Shown here one piece after another: positions 54,892-64,000 of a DNA stretch of 64,000 nucleotides. Below the pieces are notes generated by a model that was given only the letters and a program-made list of their open reading frames with translations, was not told where the DNA came from and did not search any database. A program made the translations under genes and the position numbers. The DNA is from Zygotorulaspora mrakii (lineage: Eukaryota > Ascomycota > Saccharomycetes > Saccharomycetales > Saccharomycetaceae): contig NC_050725.1 of assembly GCF_013402915.1 (NCBI RefSeq), forward strand, positions 744,001-808,000, written 5' to 3'. How positions within the stretch are numbered: position 1 is the first letter of the stretch; every line of letters starts with the position of its first letter.

Positions 54892-57800
54892 ATGTCGGTT
54901 GATAATGTTTTAATTGATGGTCAAGCCGTGCGGGACAGAAATGATGTCTTCAAGAGGACATTCCCCACAAAGGCTGATGATCATTTATATGAGTTCACCG
55001 AAAGTGCGAGTATTGAGGAAAATTTGCGTAACTTATGCGATGCCGCATTGAACGATAGATATTCTTTCAAATACCTTTTTGTTTACAAGCCAATTATCTT
55101 AGAGGTTGTCTCACGTTGGATAGAATCTTCCGACGACAAGCAAAAGATAGTGCTTGTTTTCGATGCTGTGGCCAGGTACCTGGCGGTTTATCCTGTAATA
55201 TTGCCACTAGTTGAAGAATTGCTCGACCGAGAGAATGAATATTTGCTGTCTATCATTCAAAACACCGCAACTCAAGATACAGAGCAATTGAGAATGATCT
55301 TGCTCGCATATTATAGAGTATTATTTCATGATAAAGACACTTTCACTAGGTTCATAAAACCCGACGCACTGTACAATATCGTACAAAAAGTTCCCTCTGA
55401 AGTGCCTAGATTTATCGCCGTCAAAATTCTTTCACTATATTTGGATTCGGGGGAGGCTTCATTATATGGCATGATAGAGAACTACATAAGTTCGCCTGAG
55501 TATATTGTGGGTATTTACGAGCTTGAAAATGAAGTTAACTATAAATATCTGGAACTAAATGAATCTAAATTGACTTCAAGCTTTACAGCATTACCGGAGG
55601 TACCTGAAGGTTTGACCACTTGCTCAGATCGCGACAGCTTCGTTGTAGAACCACAAAGTTTAAGCAAAAATATCGTTTCAATCTGTGGAATACTCGTACC
55701 AAAAGTGCAGAAACAGGCAAGTAAAATAAAATCGCCTTTAGAAGTTGTTCCAACAAACGAATGCGTCGCCGCCCTTCGTGATTTGGCTCTTGGTCTCCAG
55801 GCGTGCAAGCCCATGATGTTGGTTGGAAGCGCCGGCTCTGGTAAAACCTTTTTAATCAATGAGTTAAGCAAATATATGGAATGTCAGGATTCTGTTGTAA
55901 AAATACATTTGGGTGAGCAAACTGATGCCAAGCTCCTAATCGGTACCTACACATCAGGTGAAAAACCAGGAACGTTTGAATGGAGGTCTGGTGTTCTGAC
56001 TACAGCCGTTAGAGAAGGTAGATGGGTGCTAATAGAAGATGTAGATAAGGCTCCAACAGAAGTGTTATCCATACTTTTGACGCTGTTAGAAAAGCGTGAA
56101 TTAAGTATACCGTCTCGTGGTGAAATAGTGAAAGCCGCTAATGGATTCCAACTAATCTCGACGGTAAGATTAGAAGAAAGGGCTCAGAGGAAGAAAAAAG
56201 ACTATGGTAATTCTCTAAACATTTTGGGAATGAGGATGTGGAGGATTACAGAACTGGAGGAACCCAACGAGATGGATTTATTCGAGATTTTAAACAAAAA
56301 GTACTTCATATTGAAAAATTTAGTTTCACAACTGATACGCTGTTATAAATCTGTGAAAGCCATTTACATGGACTCAGGTTTCACATCCCTAAACAGAGGT
56401 GCACATTCAAGAATTATTTCTACAAGAGATCTCATCAAACTTTGCGCAAGGCTCCAGGCCTTATTTACCAAAAACCAAATTTTGAAGCCGGATCAGCTGA
56501 TTGAGTCTCATCTTTATGATGACATATTTTCAGAAACTGCAGATTGTTTCAGTGGCGCTATAAGTGAATCAAAAGCTCTCGAACCTCTGGTAGGCTGTAT
56601 TGGTGAAACACTAGAGATTTCAAAATCAAGAATTGAACTTTATCTGACAAAACATGTCCCAAAATTTATTAATAATGACAAAACTATTGAGATTGGTAGG
56701 GTTAAATTAGAGAAGGCAACGGTTGCTCTGCAGAAAAGATCAGTAAATACAACATCGTTTGCTGCAACAAATCATTCATTGAGATTAATGGAGCAAATAT
56801 CTGTCGCAATTGAAATGAGCGAGCCAATCTTGCTAGTGGGTGAGACTGGTACTGGTAAGACGACGGTAGTACAGCAGCTCGGTAAAATTCTCAATAGACC
56901 ATTAACAGTCATCAATGTCTCTCAACAAACGGAAACTGGTGATCTTCTGGGCGGCTATAAACCAGTAAACTCTAAAACGATTGCTCTTCCTATTCAAGAA
57001 ACGTTTGAATCCTTATTCATTTCTACCTTTTCTTTGAAGAAAAACGAGCGATTTTACAAAATGCTACACAGATGCTTCAATAGAGGTCAGTGGAGGAACG
57101 TTTTGAAATTATGGAAGGAAGCTTATAAAATGGCAGAAAATATCCTCAAACCTATTAACTCCTCCAATGACTCAGAACGGAAGGAGAGCAAGAAAAAAAG
57201 AAGGAAGCTTGATAGTCACGAACAGAAGGCATTATTGGATAAATGGATAGAATTCAAGGATATGACCGAGAAATTTGAAGCCCAGTCAGATTCTATAGAT
57301 ACGTCATTTGTTTTCAACTTTGTGGAAGGTTCACTAGTAAAGGCTGTAAGAAATGGAGAGTGGCTTTTATTAGATGAGATAAATTTGGCGTCAGGTGATA
57401 CATTGGAAAGTATTTCGGACTTGTTGAACGAGGTAAATGCCAGAAGTATCTTACTTTCAGAGAAAGGAGATGCGAACCCTGTGAAAGCGCATCCCGACTT
57501 CAGGATATTTGCTTGTATGAATCCAGCCACCGATGTAGGTAAAAAAGATTTACCTTCAGGTATAAGATCGCGCTTCACTGAAATATATGTTCATTCTCCA
57601 GATAGGGATATATCTGATCTCCTAATGATTATTGATAAATACATGAGAAAGTACACAGCAGGCGATGAATGGATAGGTAATGACATTGCTGAATTGTACT
57701 TGGAAGCGAAAAAGCTTGCGGAAAGCAATCTGATAGTTGATGGCTCTAATCAGAAGCCCCACTTCAGTATTCGTACTTTAACGCGGACCCTTCTATATGT

Positions 57801-60800
57801 TTGCGACATAGTGCATATTTACGGCTTGAGGAGGTCACTTTATGACGGGTTTTGCATGAGTTTTCTCAACCTTCTATCAAAAGATTCAGAGTCTATTCTG
57901 GAGCCAATTATTCGAAAATTCACAATAGCAAGATTGAAAAACGTTAATTCGGTGATATCTCAAGCTCCACCATGCCCAGGACCTGATTTTGTTCAATTCA
58001 AACATTATTGGATGAGAAAAGGAGATAATGAGGTAAAAGAACAACCTCACTATATTATAACTCCGTTTGTCGAAAGAAATGTATTGAACTTGGTAAGGGC
58101 GGCTTCGAGCCGAAGATTTCCGGTGTTGATTCAAGGACCAACTTCCGCTGGTAAGACTAGTATGATTAAATACTTGGCAGACTTGACGGGACATGAGTTT
58201 GTTCGTATTAACAATCACGAGCATACTGATTTACAGGAGTATCTGGGAACATATGTTGCTGATGACACTGGGAAACTTTTTTTTAAGGAGGGTGTTCTTG
58301 TTGAAGCCTTGAGAAAGGGACACTGGATAGTACTAGACGAGTTGAATCTCGCCCCTACCGATGTTTTAGAAGCGCTGAATAGATTGTTGGACGACAATAG
58401 AGAGCTTTTTATACCAGAAACTCAAGAAGTAGTTCATCCCCACCATGATTTCATGCTATTCGCAACTCAAAATCCTCCTGGAATATACGGGGGGCGTAAA
58501 ATGCTTTCACGGGCATTTAGAAATCGTTTTCTGGAGTTGCATTTCGACGACATTCCACAAGATGAGCTCGAAATAATTCTTCGCGAAAGGTGTCGTATTG
58601 CCCCCTCTTATGCTAAAAAGATTGTAGAATCCTACCGTCAACTCTCAATAGAAAGGTCTGCAACAAGGCTGTTCGAGCAAAAAAATAGCTTTGCCACGCT
58701 TCGTGATCTCTTCCGGTGGGCTTTTAGAGATGCTGTAGGCTATGAAGAGTTAGCGGCAAATGGGTACATGCTATTAGCGGAAAGATGTCGAACTTCTCAA
58801 GAGAGAGATGTAGTGAAAAGCGTCTTAGAGAGAGTTATGCGAGTCACTTTGGACATGGAAAAATACTACGAGGAGCTAGAAGATGAGACTTTAATGAGCT
58901 CAGAAAGTTCTGTCGTATGGACCAAGACTATGAAGCGGTTGCTGGCTCTCGTATCCTCGTGCCTAAAGAATAACGAACCTGTTCTTTTAGTTGGTGAGAC
59001 CGGCTGCGGTAAAACGACAATTTGCCAGTTACTCGCCTCCTCTTTGAAAAAGCAGCTGATAACCTTAAATGCGCATCAAAATACGGAGACTGGTGATATA
59101 CTTGGTGCACAAAGGCCAGTTCGTAATAGATCTCAATTGCAGAAAGAACTTTTCACTAACTTGTGCGATGCATTAAAACTTGATGTTCAAGATTCCCAGA
59201 GGAAATCTATCGATGAACTTCTTAAGGAATATGATGCAACCGCTGCAGCTCATTCTGAGGAATCCCGGGTGAGCACCATCAAAGAACTGAGGGAAAATTT
59301 AAATATTCTTTTTGAGTGGACAGATGGTCCACTTGTCAAGGCATTGAAAGAGGGTGACTTTTTCCTATTTGACGAAATATCCTTAGCTGATGACTCGGTG
59401 CTTGAAAGGCTAAACAGTGTCCTAGAACCTGAAAGAAGCTTACTTTTGGCAGAGAAAGGATCCACGGAGAACTTTGTCACAGCCACTGATGGCTTTCAAT
59501 TCTTTGCGACCATGAATCCTGGTGGAGATTATGGTAAAAAGGAACTATCTCCAGCCTTAAGAAATAGATTCACGGAAATTTGGGTGCCATCTATGGAAAA
59601 CTTCAATGATGTTCATATGATAGTTTCTTACAGATTAATTAAACCGCTTCAGCCATTTTCCGGAGCCATCGTTGCGTTTTCGGAGTGGTACGCAAGGAAG
59701 TTTGGAGGCGGCTCTACTACCAATGGTGTAATCTCATTACGTGACATTTTAGCGTGGGTGGAGTTTATGAATAGCGCTTTTCCCAACGTCAACGATGCCA
59801 ATGCATTGTTATTCCACGGTGCATCCATGGTTTTCATAGATGCCCTAGGGACAAATAACACTGCGTATTTAGCAGAGAACGAAACAAACTTGAGTAGCCT
59901 TAGAAAGGAGTGCATTGATGAGCTATCAAAGCTAGCTAAATGTGAGCTTGATGTTCACATCAAAAGTATTTCACAGGTAAATGTTTCACTAGAGTTTGTA
60001 GAAGTAGGATTGTTCAAAGTTCCCAAGGCATGTCAAACTGTTATACAGCCAGCGTTCAATTGGAGTACACCTACAACGTCTATGAATTTGATGCGAGTTG
60101 CAAGAGCACTACAATTAAACAAACCAATTCTACTAGAAGGTAGTCCCGGTGTGGGGAAAACGAGTCTAGTTACTGCTTTAGCAGAAGCTACTGGCCACAA
60201 ACTAACGCGTATCAATCTATCTGAACAAACTGATCTAATTGACCTTTTTGGCTCAGATGTCCCCGGTGAGAAGACTGGAGAGTTTGTCTGGCGGGATGCG
60301 CCATTTTTAAGGGCTATGCAAAGAGGTGAGTGGGTCCTGCTTGACGAAATGAACCTTGCAAGCCAATCAGTTCTGGAAGGTTTAAACGCCTGTCTAGATC
60401 ACCGAGGGGAAACTTATATTCCGGAACTCGACAAAACTTTCGTTCGACACCCAAATTTTGTTGTTTTTGCAGCCCAAAACCCTCAATATCAAGGAGGAGG
60501 AAGAAAGGGATTGCCAAAATCGTTCGTGAACAGATTTAGTGTCGTATATGTAAGTATGCTCTCGGCAGCAGATTTGCAACTCATTGTCACTAAATCTTTC
60601 CCCAATGTTGACCAACATGTGAGTAGTAAAATAATACAGCTAATGTCGAGTCTGGACGATCAAGTTTGCAAAAGAAGAGTATGGGGTAGTATGGGATCTC
60701 CTTGGGAATTCAATTTAAGAGATACTTTGAGATGGGTAAAGCTGCTGAGTAGAAATTCCGAATTGGGATCCTGTAAAGCATCAGACTTCCTCGATTCAAT

Positions 60801-63800
60801 CGTGAAACAGAGATTCCGGTCTGAGACAGACAGACGTCATGCCGCTGGAATAATAGAAGAAATTTTCGGTAAGTGTGGTGACCGTGATTCACTTTTCAAG
60901 ATAGAAAAGGATTACATTCAAGTCAACGGAGAACTTATTGGGAGAAACCCATTGTATAGCTATCCTACCGGCACAAACTTGTTTCTTTTGGAATGCAACA
61001 TTCCAATATATGAGACTGCTTTGAGATGCATCAATAATAATTGGCCTCTCCTACTCGTGGGTCCAAGTAACTCCGGAAAGACAGAGATTATTAGATTTCT
61101 TGCTTCGATAGTTGGTGCTAAGGTAAGCATGTTCTCAATGAATAGTGAAGTAGATACGATGGACATTTTGGGAGGGTATGAGCAAGTTGACATAGTGAGA
61201 AAAATTTCCTACATTACCCATGATCTGCGCTTATACTTGAGAAAGACTCTGCTTGCTAATATTGGATTTGACACCCCGAATGAGAATGCTATTATAAGTG
61301 GTTTAGACCTACTCAATTACATATCTAATACCACGGTAGGCAGAGAAAACTTTTATGACTTTATAGAGAAGTTTGAAAGTTTCCTGAAGCATTTTGAGAG
61401 TAGTATGGCTTTGAACGATATAACCGAAAGACTAAAAACTCTCAACGAGATTATAGATCAAGATGTTACCGTGAAATTCGAATGGTTTGATGGTATTTTA
61501 GTGAAGGCGTTGGAAGAAGGCCATTGGCTGATCTTGGACAATGCCAATCTCTCTCCTGCCTCCGTGCTAGACAGATTAAACTCGCTGTTGGAAACTGATG
61601 GATCCTTGGTAATGAATGAGTGCAATCAAGAAGACGGGCAACCTCGAGTCTTGCGGCCTCACAGAGATTTTAGATTATTCCTTACTGTCAATCCAAAATA
61701 CGGTGAACTCTCAAGAGCCATGAGAAATAGAGCTATTGAGGTTTATGTTGAGGATTTGAAAGATAGAGCTTCCAAATTTGATTCTTTATGTTTAGGATAT
61801 CACCCTGATATCAAATTGAACCTAAACAAGCTACCCGATATGGAGAAAGAAATGGAGTCATTGCATCTAACAAAAAGAGGAATAAAGTTTCCGTTAAGAC
61901 GTTATTTGCCGGCAAACTTCTCTTCGTTCAAAGCTTTTGGCGATATCTACGACATTATAGCTTTAAGTCCTAAAATACCAGTCCCCGAAACTCTATTAGG
62001 TTCCTTTACACTTAAAAAACTGGAAGAAGTAGTAAGTTGGTCAACAAGTTTACGTAGCGATACTTCCCAAATTGAATCAATGGTCCATGCTTTGTATGCA
62101 TTTTTGATGAAATTCAACATTCCTGAGAGGATGTCATCCTTAGCCCCTTCAATCATGCGCGAGGAGCTACAAGTACCAGGGAACACAATTCTGGATCGAA
62201 ACGAGTCTTTTCTGATTCCCGTGCTCAATCCTTATATTATTGCTAGCATGAACCAAACAGCTTCGTTTATGTCTTCGGCTGAATCTATTTACCTATTCAG
62301 TTGCATGAGAATGATTTCACAGGGCATGCTGAAGTTGGAAACTATTGAAAAAAGAGCGCTGGGAGGAAAGATCAATGAGCTAACTTACATAGAACTCTCG
62401 GCAGCTGTTAAAATGGGTCGGAACATCAAACAGCCACCTAAGATACCGATCTTTCCATTTCTCGAAGGAATGCTCAAGAATTTATTGCACAGTATAACTG
62501 TTTCCGATCTTTTTAATGAATCGAACAAATACGAGTTGTTTACCGAACTCCTTGTCATTTGGGAGGCTGCTCTAGAAACATCATCATCTAAAGATGAGGC
62601 TAGACTCCGGGCCTATAAAGATCTCTTTGAGGATTGGTATAATTCGGCGTCGGAAAAAGGTCTCCAAATCCAGTCTTTTTCAGATTCTCATTTTGCATTC
62701 GACTCTGCTGTAACTTTGGTAAGAGGAAGATCGATAAGTTTACTTTGGAACACGTATAGGGTCGAATATCCATCAAACCCCGAAAATTGGCTGTTTTGGG
62801 CAGAGTTATCATCGCTTTCCAAAAAATTTGATAACATTGTGTTGCTTCAATTTTCGGAATCTTACGATGAAGTAAAAGTGCTGAGAGAATTTATCGTGAC
62901 ACTCTTCTGCGACATTTTGAATAATAATGTAAACGACTTTAGAAAACTTATATCGAGACTAGAGGTAGGCGTGGAAAATTTGAAGACCATATCGGATAAG
63001 TTTTTAGTCAAAAGAAAGCACTTTTTTGTCGAAGAATTTGACAGCCTAATGAGATTCTGGTTTAATGGAAACGAAGAATGCCTCCAAGCGGTCACAGATC
63101 TCAGTCCAATGTGCACAATCTCAACGAAACATATTTTGAAACTACAAAATCAGCGTTATTGTTATCCGCCTATTTTTGATCTTCTTTGGACCAAGCGGGA
63201 AAACGATGTGGAATGCTTCACGGGAAGTCTCGTTTCGCCATCCTTTATCGAATGCGTTATTCTCAAAGCAAAAAGGTTGCATACTTTTCCGGGCAGTCAT
63301 ATTCATCAAACAATTACTGATGCAAAATTACTACTCGAGTCCACACTGAAATTTCCGGCGAAAGTTCTGAACAATCAAGTTGAGTTACTTGCTAGAAAAT
63401 TGCGAGACTGGATATTAAATGTCATTCAAATTCATGTGAAATCAGAAATTGGTACTTTGATAAACACAGATATTGGAGACATAGTTGTCAAAGAGGCCAC
63501 AGATAGCTTTTACTCCGTCTTCAATGAGTATCTTTTACCTGCCTTAACATTTTGCAATAATAGTACTTCTGAAGATGCAGTCGGACGAGGATATATTCTG
63601 TTTGGAGTTGGTTTGGTCGTTCTGTATGCGCCAGATTCACCGTATGATCCTGCTATTCATGATTATGTTACCTATGACTGCTTTTTAAAACACAAACAGT
63701 TTTCAGAAGATTTAAAAGATAGCTTCGCCGTTCTTAGAACGGTAAGAAGTGGAGATACTCCGATATATGCTGAAAAATTACTGCATTCTACCTCTCAGCC

Positions 63801-64000
63801 ACGGGCGCCTTCCAAACCGAAAGTTTATAGACCAGCTTCTTCCATCGACAGTTTGCTCGATGAGTGGACTGCTTTCGTCAACTCCACTGCAAGTCCTGAT
63901 CACTTGAAAGACATGGTGAACTCTCTGGAAAACTGGACTGAGACAAGCAAAAATCGGATATCGATGTTCCAACGAAACTCAACGCACTTCTTGGAGCGGA
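54892..64000 (+). CDS. MDN1: midasin Mdn1/Rea1, giant AAA+ ATPase of 60S assembly, 5' part
   Basis: Open from the ATG at 54892 to the window end, about 3,036 codons; the yeast protein has 4,910, so roughly the last two-fifths lies outside. Mdn1 pulls assembly factors Ytm1 and Rsa4 off pre-60S particles. All six AAA+ modules of the dynein-like ring are present, with Walker A motifs GSAGSGKT (312-319), GETGTGKT (650), GPTSAGKT (1082), GETGCGKT (1368), GSPGVGKT (1750) and GPSNSGKT (2057). Walker B-type segments follow them (for example WVLIEDVDKA, WLLLDEINLA, WIVLDELNLA, WVLLDEMNLA). After about residue 2300 the helical linker begins. The C-terminal acidic region and MIDAS domain are beyond the edge. 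No frameshift seen. Confidence 0.97.
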   Translation, partial: MSVDNVLIDGQAVRDRNDVFKRTFPTKADDHLYEFTESASIEENLRNLCDAALNDRYSFKYLFVYKPIILEVVSRWIESSDDKQKIVLVFDAVARYLAVYPVILPLVEELLDRENEYLLSIIQNTATQDTEQLRMILLAYYRVLFHDKDTFTRFIKPDALYNIVQKVPSEVPRFIAVKILSLYLDSGEASLYGMIENYISSPEYIVGIYELENEVNYKYLELNESKLTSSFTALPEVPEGLTTCSDRDSFVVEPQSLSKNIVSICGILVPKVQKQASKIKSPLEVVPTNECVAALRDLALGLQACKPMMLVGSAGSGKTFLINELSKYMECQDSVVKIHLGEQTDAKLLIGTYTSGEKPGTFEWRSGVLTTAVREGRWVLIEDVDKAPTEVLSILLTLLEKRELSIPSRGEIVKAANGFQLISTVRLEERAQRKKKDYGNSLNILGMRMWRITELEEPNEMDLFEILNKKYFILKNLVSQLIRCYKSVKAIYMDSGFTSLNRGAHSRIISTRDLIKLCARLQALFTKNQILKPDQLIESHLYDDIFSETADCFSGAISESKALEPLVGCIGETLEISKSRIELYLTKHVPKFINNDKTIEIGRVKLEKATVALQKRSVNTTSFAATNHSLRLMEQISVAIEMSEPILLVGETGTGKTTVVQQLGKILNRPLTVINVSQQTETGDLLGGYKPVNSKTIALPIQETFESLFISTFSLKKNERFYKMLHRCFNRGQWRNVLKLWKEAYKMAENILKPINSSNDSERKESKKKRRKLDSHEQKALLDKWIEFKDMTEKFEAQSDSIDTSFVFNFVEGSLVKAVRNGEWLLLDEINLASGDTLESISDLLNEVNARSILLSEKGDANPVKAHPDFRIFACMNPATDVGKKDLPSGIRSRFTEIYVHSPDRDISDLLMIIDKYMRKYTAGDEWIGNDIAELYLEAKKLAESNLIVDGSNQKPHFSIRTLTRTLLYVCDIVHIYGLRRSLYDGFCMSFLNLLSKDSESILEPIIRKFTIARLKNVNSVISQAPPCPGPDFVQFKHYWMRKGDNEVKEQPHYIITPFVERNVLNLVRAASSRRFPVLIQGPTSAGKTSMIKYLADLTGHEFVRINNHEHTDLQEYLGTYVADDTGKLFFKEGVLVEALRKGHWIVLDELNLAPTDVLEALNRLLDDNRELFIPETQEVVHPHHDFMLFATQNPPGIYGGRKMLSRAFRNRFLELHFDDIPQDELEIILRERCRIAPSYAKKIVESYRQLSIERSATRLFEQKNSFATLRDLFRWAFRDAVGYEELAANGYMLLAERCRTSQERDVVKSVLERVMRVTLDMEKYYEELEDETLMSSESSVVWTKTMKRLLALVSSCLKNNEPVLLVGETGCGKTTICQLLASSLKKQLITLNAHQNTETGDILGAQRPVRNRSQLQKELFTNLCDALKLDVQDSQRKSIDELLKEYDATAAAHSEESRVSTIKELRENLNILFEWTDGPLVKALKEGDFFLFDEISLADDSVLERLNSVLEPERSLLLAEKGSTENFVTATDGFQFFATMNPGGDYGKKELSPALRNRFTEIWVPSMENFNDVHMIVSYRLIKPLQPFSGAIVAFSEWYARKFGGGSTTNGVISLRDILAWVEFMNSAFPNVNDANALLFHGASMVFIDALGTNNTAYLAENETNLSSLRKECIDELSKLAKCELDVHIKSISQVNVSLEFVEVGLFKVPKACQTVIQPAFNWSTPTTSMNLMRVARALQLNKPILLEGSPGVGKTSLVTALAEATGHKLTRINLSEQTDLIDLFGSDVPGEKTGEFVWRDAPFLRAMQRGEWVLLDEMNLASQSVLEGLNACLDHRGETYIPELDKTFVRHPNFVVFAAQNPQYQGGGRKGLPKSFVNRFSVVYVSMLSAADLQLIVTKSFPNVDQHVSSKIIQLMSSLDDQVCKRRVWGSMGSPWEFNLRDTLRWVKLLSRNSELGSCKASDFLDSIVKQRFRSETDRRHAAGIIEEIFGKCGDRDSLFKIEKDYIQVNGELIGRNPLYSYPTGTNLFLLECNIPIYETALRCINNNWPLLLVGPSNSGKTEIIRFLASIVGAKVSMFSMNSEVDTMDILGGYEQVDIVRKISYITHDLRLYLRKTLLANIGFDTPNENAIISGLDLLNYISNTTVGRENFYDFIEKFESFLKHFESSMALNDITERLKTLNEIIDQDVTVKFEWFDGILVKALEEGHWLILDNANLSPASVLDRLNSLLETDGSLVMNECNQEDGQPRVLRPHRDFRLFLTVNPKYGELSRAMRNRAIEVYVEDLKDRASKFDSLCLGYHPDIKLNLNKLPDMEKEMESLHLTKRGIKFPLRRYLPANFSSFKAFGDIYDIIALSPKIPVPETLLGSFTLKKLEEVVSWSTSLRSDTSQIESMVHALYAFLMKFNIPERMSSLAPSIMREELQVPGNTILDRNESFLIPVLNPYIIASMNQTASFMSSAESIYLFSCMRMISQGMLKLETIEKRALGGKINELTYIELSAAVKMGRNIKQPPKIPIFPFLEGMLKNLLHSITVSDLFNESNKYELFTELLVIWEAALETSSSKDEARLRAYKDLFEDWYNSASEKGLQIQSFSDSHFAFDSAVTLVRGRSISLLWNTYRVEYPSNPENWLFWAELSSLSKKFDNIVLLQFSESYDEVKVLREFIVTLFCDILNNNVNDFRKLISRLEVGVENLKTISDKFLVKRKHFFVEEFDSLMRFWFNGNEECLQAVTDLSPMCTISTKHILKLQNQRYCYPPIFDLLWTKRENDVECFTGSLVSPSFIECVILKAKRLHTFPGSHIHQTITDAKLLLESTLKFPAKVLNNQVELLARKLRDWILNVIQIHVKSEIGTLINTDIGDIVVKEATDSFYSVFNEYLLPALTFCNNSTSEDAVGRGYILFGVGLVVLYAPDSPYDPAIHDYVTYDCFLKHKQFSEDLKDSFAVLRTVRSGDTPIYAEKLLHSTSQPRAPSKPKVYRPASSIDSLLDEWTAFVNSTASPDHLKDMVNSLENWTETSKNRISMFQRNSTHFLER

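Overview
The window is nuclear chromosomal DNA of a budding yeast (family Saccharomycetaceae, standard genetic code). Supporting signs are compact, mostly intronless genes, one short intron with a TACTAAC branch point, a Pol III tRNA-Arg(ACG), and protein-level matches to Saccharomyces cerevisiae along the whole length. The gene order interleaves two S. cerevisiae segments, roughly YLR106C-YLR127C and YDR130C-YDR143C, which are sister blocks of the whole-genome duplication. One interleaved copy of both blocks is what a lineage that branched before that duplication should show. A Zygosaccharomyces/Torulaspora-type yeast is the most likely source (inference; the species is not resolved).

Layout. 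1-8 kb: end of APC2, a class-I glutamine-amidotransferase-like gene, a GPI-anchored yapsin protease, SAN1 (nuclear quality-control ubiquitin ligase), PEX7 and SRN2/VPS37. 8-22 kb: acyl-protein thioesterase, DOP1, MTQ2, RUB1 (split by an intron), then three RNA-processing genes, CLF1, MSL5 and CFT2. 22-31 kb: an unrecognised F-box-like gene, HPR1 (THO complex) and AVL9. 30.5-33.6 kb: an unusual 3-kb gene-free gap between two convergent gene ends, holding a 10-bp tandem repeat and an old diverged solo LTR. 33.6-42.6 kb: RGP1, tRNA-Arg, YCF1 and HOG1. 42.6-48.2 kb: a long GC-rich intergenic region, the cell-wall gene CCW12, the peroxiredoxin AHP1 and a BTB-domain gene. 48.2-50.9 kb: the U6 snRNA gene SNR6 on the minus strand with its external B block, and just upstream of it a nested cluster of three LTR-like elements. 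50.9-64 kb: an F-box gene, FIN1, REX3 and the first ~3,036 codons of MDN1, which runs off the window.

Functional themes: splicing and mRNA biogenesis (CLF1, MSL5, U6, CFT2, HPR1), Golgi/endosome traffic (SRN2, DOP1, AVL9, RGP1), stress and detoxification (HOG1, YCF1, AHP1), protein turnover (APC2, SAN1, RUB1, two F-box-like genes) and ribosome assembly (MDN1, REX3).

The most notable findings are the nested LTR insertions next to the Pol III-transcribed U6 gene, readable through their 5-bp target duplications, and a fifth decayed copy 16 kb away. I did not find a clearly new multi-gene system; most protein genes are conserved yeast housekeeping genes.
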